Source: Pseudomonas sp. Irchel 3E20
GTDB taxonomy: Bacteria; Pseudomonadota; Gammaproteobacteria; Pseudomonadales; Pseudomonadaceae
NCBI RefSeq assembly: GCF_900187645.1
Contig: NZ_FYEE01000011.1
Coordinates: forward strand, 62,001-126,000
DNA length: 64,000 nucleotides
Reading direction: 5' to 3'
The notes beneath the pieces were generated by a model. It did no database searches, had not been told where the DNA came from, and was given only the letters and a program-made list of their open reading frames with translations. Each line of letters starts with the position of its first letter. Position 1 is the stretch's first letter. Of this stretch, positions 62,473 through 64,000 are shown piece by piece. The position numbers and the translations under genes are program-made.

Positions 62473-64000
62473 ATGGGTGCGTTCAAAGCGGTTTTGCCAC
62501 GGGAGCTGTTGGCTTCGGTGGTGGTGTTTCTGGTGGCCCTGCCCTTGTGCATGGGCATTGCCATCGCGTCTGGTATGCCACCGGCCAAGGGCCTGATTAC
62601 CGGGATCGTCGGCGGCTTGGTGGTGGGTTGGCTGGCCGGGTCGCCGTTGCAGGTCAGTGGCCCGGCCGCGGGGCTGGCGGTGTTGGTGTTCGAGCTGGTG
62701 CGCCAGCATGGCGTGGCGATGCTGGGGCCGATCCTGCTGCTGGCGGGGTTGCTGCAATTGCTGGCCGGGCGCTTTCGCCTGGGCTGCTGGTTCCGGGTGA
62801 CGGCGCCAGCGGTGGTGTACGGGATGTTGGCCGGGATTGGCGTGCTGATCGTGCTGTCCCAGGTGCATGTGATGCTCGATGGTGTGCCCAAGCCTTCCGG
62901 GCTGGATAACTTGGCGGGGTTCCCGGGCGCCCTGGCTGAGGCGTGGCCGACCCTTGGAGGTGGCTTGGGCTGGCAAGCCGGGTTGTTAGGGTTGTCGACG
63001 ATTGCGGTGATGTGGCTGTGGGATAAATGGCGGCCCCAGGCGCTGCGCTTTGTGCCGGGTGCTCTGCTGGGTGTGGGCGTGACCACGGCGGCGAGCCTGC
63101 TGCTGGCGTTGCAGGTGCGGCGGGTGGAGGTGCCGGCCAATCTGGCCGAGGCTATCGATTGGCTGCGCCCGGCGGACTTGCTCAACCTGGCCACCCCGGA
63201 CCTGTTGGTCGCCGCGTTTGCCGTAGCGTTTATCGCCAGTGCCGAAACGCTGTTGTCGGCTGCGGCGGTCGATCGTATGCACAGTGGCCCGCGCTCGGAT
63301 TTCGATCGTGAGCTCTGCGCCCAAGGCGTGGGCAATATGCTGTGCGGCGTGCTCGGCGCGTTGCCGATGACCGGGGTGATCGTGCGCAGTTCGGCGAATG
63401 TGCAGGCCGGTGCCAGCACGCGGTTATCGACGATCTTTCATGGTGCCTGGTTGCTGGCCTTCGTGTTGTTGCTGTCCAGCGTGCTGCAAAGCATCCCGGT
63501 AGCCAGCCTGGCCGGGGTGTTGGTGTACACCGGGTGCAAATTGGTGGACCTGAAAGTGTTCCGCGGCTTGGGCCGCTATGGCCGCATGCCGATGCTGACC
63601 TACGGCGCCACGGCGCTGGCGATCATCTTTACCGACCTATTGACCGGGGTGCTGATCGGCTTCGGCCTGACGCTGGCGAAATTGGCCTGGAAGGCTTCGC
63701 GCTTGAAAATCAGCCTGGTGGACCTGCCAATGGCCGGTGAGATGGAGTTGCGCCTATCCGGCGCAGCGACCTTTCTCAAGGTTCCGGCCCTGACCCGGGT
63801 GTTGGCGCAGATCCCGCCCGGGGCGAGGGTGCATGTGCCGTTGGGCCATTTGAGCTACATCGATCATGCGTGCCTGGAGTTGCTGGAGGAATGGGCACGG
63901 GCCAACGCGGCCAAAGGCTCGACACTGCTGATTGAGGCGCGGGGCTTGAAGCGGCGGCTAGAGGGGCGTTTGCGCACAACCACCGGTGTGGGCGTGCGGG
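62473..64000 (+). CDS. SulP-family transporter with STAS domain, 3' end beyond the window
   Basis: 509 codons are present and the frame is still open at the right edge. MGAFKAVLPRELLASVVVFLVALPLCMGIAIASGMPP opens the membrane domain (about 12 segments). The start of a STAS domain (~430 on: MELRLSGAATFLKVPAL, SYIDHACLELLEEWA) is also read. Its place after a carbonic anhydrase suggests bicarbonate transport, known for some SulP members; sulfate is the alternative. Confidence 0.9.
   Translation, partial: MGAFKAVLPRELLASVVVFLVALPLCMGIAIASGMPPAKGLITGIVGGLVVGWLAGSPLQVSGPAAGLAVLVFELVRQHGVAMLGPILLLAGLLQLLAGRFRLGCWFRVTAPAVVYGMLAGIGVLIVLSQVHVMLDGVPKPSGLDNLAGFPGALAEAWPTLGGGLGWQAGLLGLSTIAVMWLWDKWRPQALRFVPGALLGVGVTTAASLLLALQVRRVEVPANLAEAIDWLRPADLLNLATPDLLVAAFAVAFIASAETLLSAAAVDRMHSGPRSDFDRELCAQGVGNMLCGVLGALPMTGVIVRSSANVQAGASTRLSTIFHGAWLLAFVLLLSSVLQSIPVASLAGVLVYTGCKLVDLKVFRGLGRYGRMPMLTYGATALAIIFTDLLTGVLIGFGLTLAKLAWKASRLKISLVDLPMAGEMELRLSGAATFLKVPALTRVLAQIPPGARVHVPLGHLSYIDHACLELLEEWARANAAKGSTLLIEARGLKRRLEGRLRTTTGVGVR

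Noticed and set aside
62391..63419. 342-codon open frame antisense to the last SulP gene
   Set aside because: Pro/Arg/Ser/Thr-rich shadow of a membrane protein gene.

Overview
The window is chromosomal DNA from a Pseudomonas, most likely of the P. fluorescens group. The evidence is the gene order mnmG-mnmE-yidC-yidD-rnpA-rpmH / dnaA-dnaN-recF-gyrB around the origin, then plsC-gmhB-glyS-glyQ-tag-lpxL-like, trkA-rsmB-fmt-def, dprA-tsaC-qor-hemF-aroE, betC-choX and trpBA-trpI. GTGGGAGC-type REP doublets and Pseudomonas-restricted families (DUF3077, the PA0061/PA0062-type lipoprotein, the PA0069-type radical SAM protein) agree. All identifications come from reading the sequence; no database search was run.

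Layout. 1-5250: replication-origin region. mnmG (start only), mnmE, yidC, yidD, rnpA and rpmH read leftward, and two separate clusters of DnaA boxes lie at about 400-590 (mnmG/mnmE gap) and 4910-5185 (rpmH/dnaA gap). 5251-11456: rightward dnaA-dnaN-recF-gyrB operon ending in a perfect terminator. 11457-12075: decayed remains of a histidine kinase. 12076-24282: a visibly AT-rich, leftward, tightly packed island for a surface glycan: three GT2 glycosyltransferases, a sugar-modifying trio (FAD oxidoreductase, SDR, TIM-barrel isomerase), a small SMR/ArnE-like membrane protein, two large multi-spanning membrane proteins and a Wzx-type flippase. It sits between gyrB and plsC, which I recall as neighbours in other Pseudomonas. 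24799-40604: housekeeping genes for lipid A/heptose, glycyl-tRNA synthetase, DNA repair, K+ uptake, translation start and end modification, tRNA t6A, haem and shikimate. 40737-46054: a SulP transporter and the choline-sulfate module (betC, choX, divergent LysR).

46095-49611: a small dioxygenase-family gene, a 166-bp tandem duplication carrying REP doublets, a structured leader before a DUF3077 gene, then trpA/trpB, with divergent trpI to the right. 50614-55465: small stress and envelope genes (DUF883, dodecin, two DUF1161 paralogues, LLM oxidoreductase, OsmC, two lipoproteins). 55518-59169: HAD phosphatase, gamma-carbonic anhydrase, prlC and a YheV zinc ribbon. 59220-60172: two AT-rich, mutually related small proteins with dockerin-like calcium loops. 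60353-64000: a radical SAM gene behind a LexA box, a beta-carbonic anhydrase and a SulP transporter that runs off the window.

The points most worth a second look are the dockerin-like repeat pair, the glycan island with the pseudogene beside it, the leader RNA before the DUF3077 gene with two competing long pairings, a compact three-way junction upstream of def, and about twenty perfect DnaA boxes spread over the first 44 kb. No tRNA, rRNA, CRISPR array, integrase or intact insertion sequence was seen.
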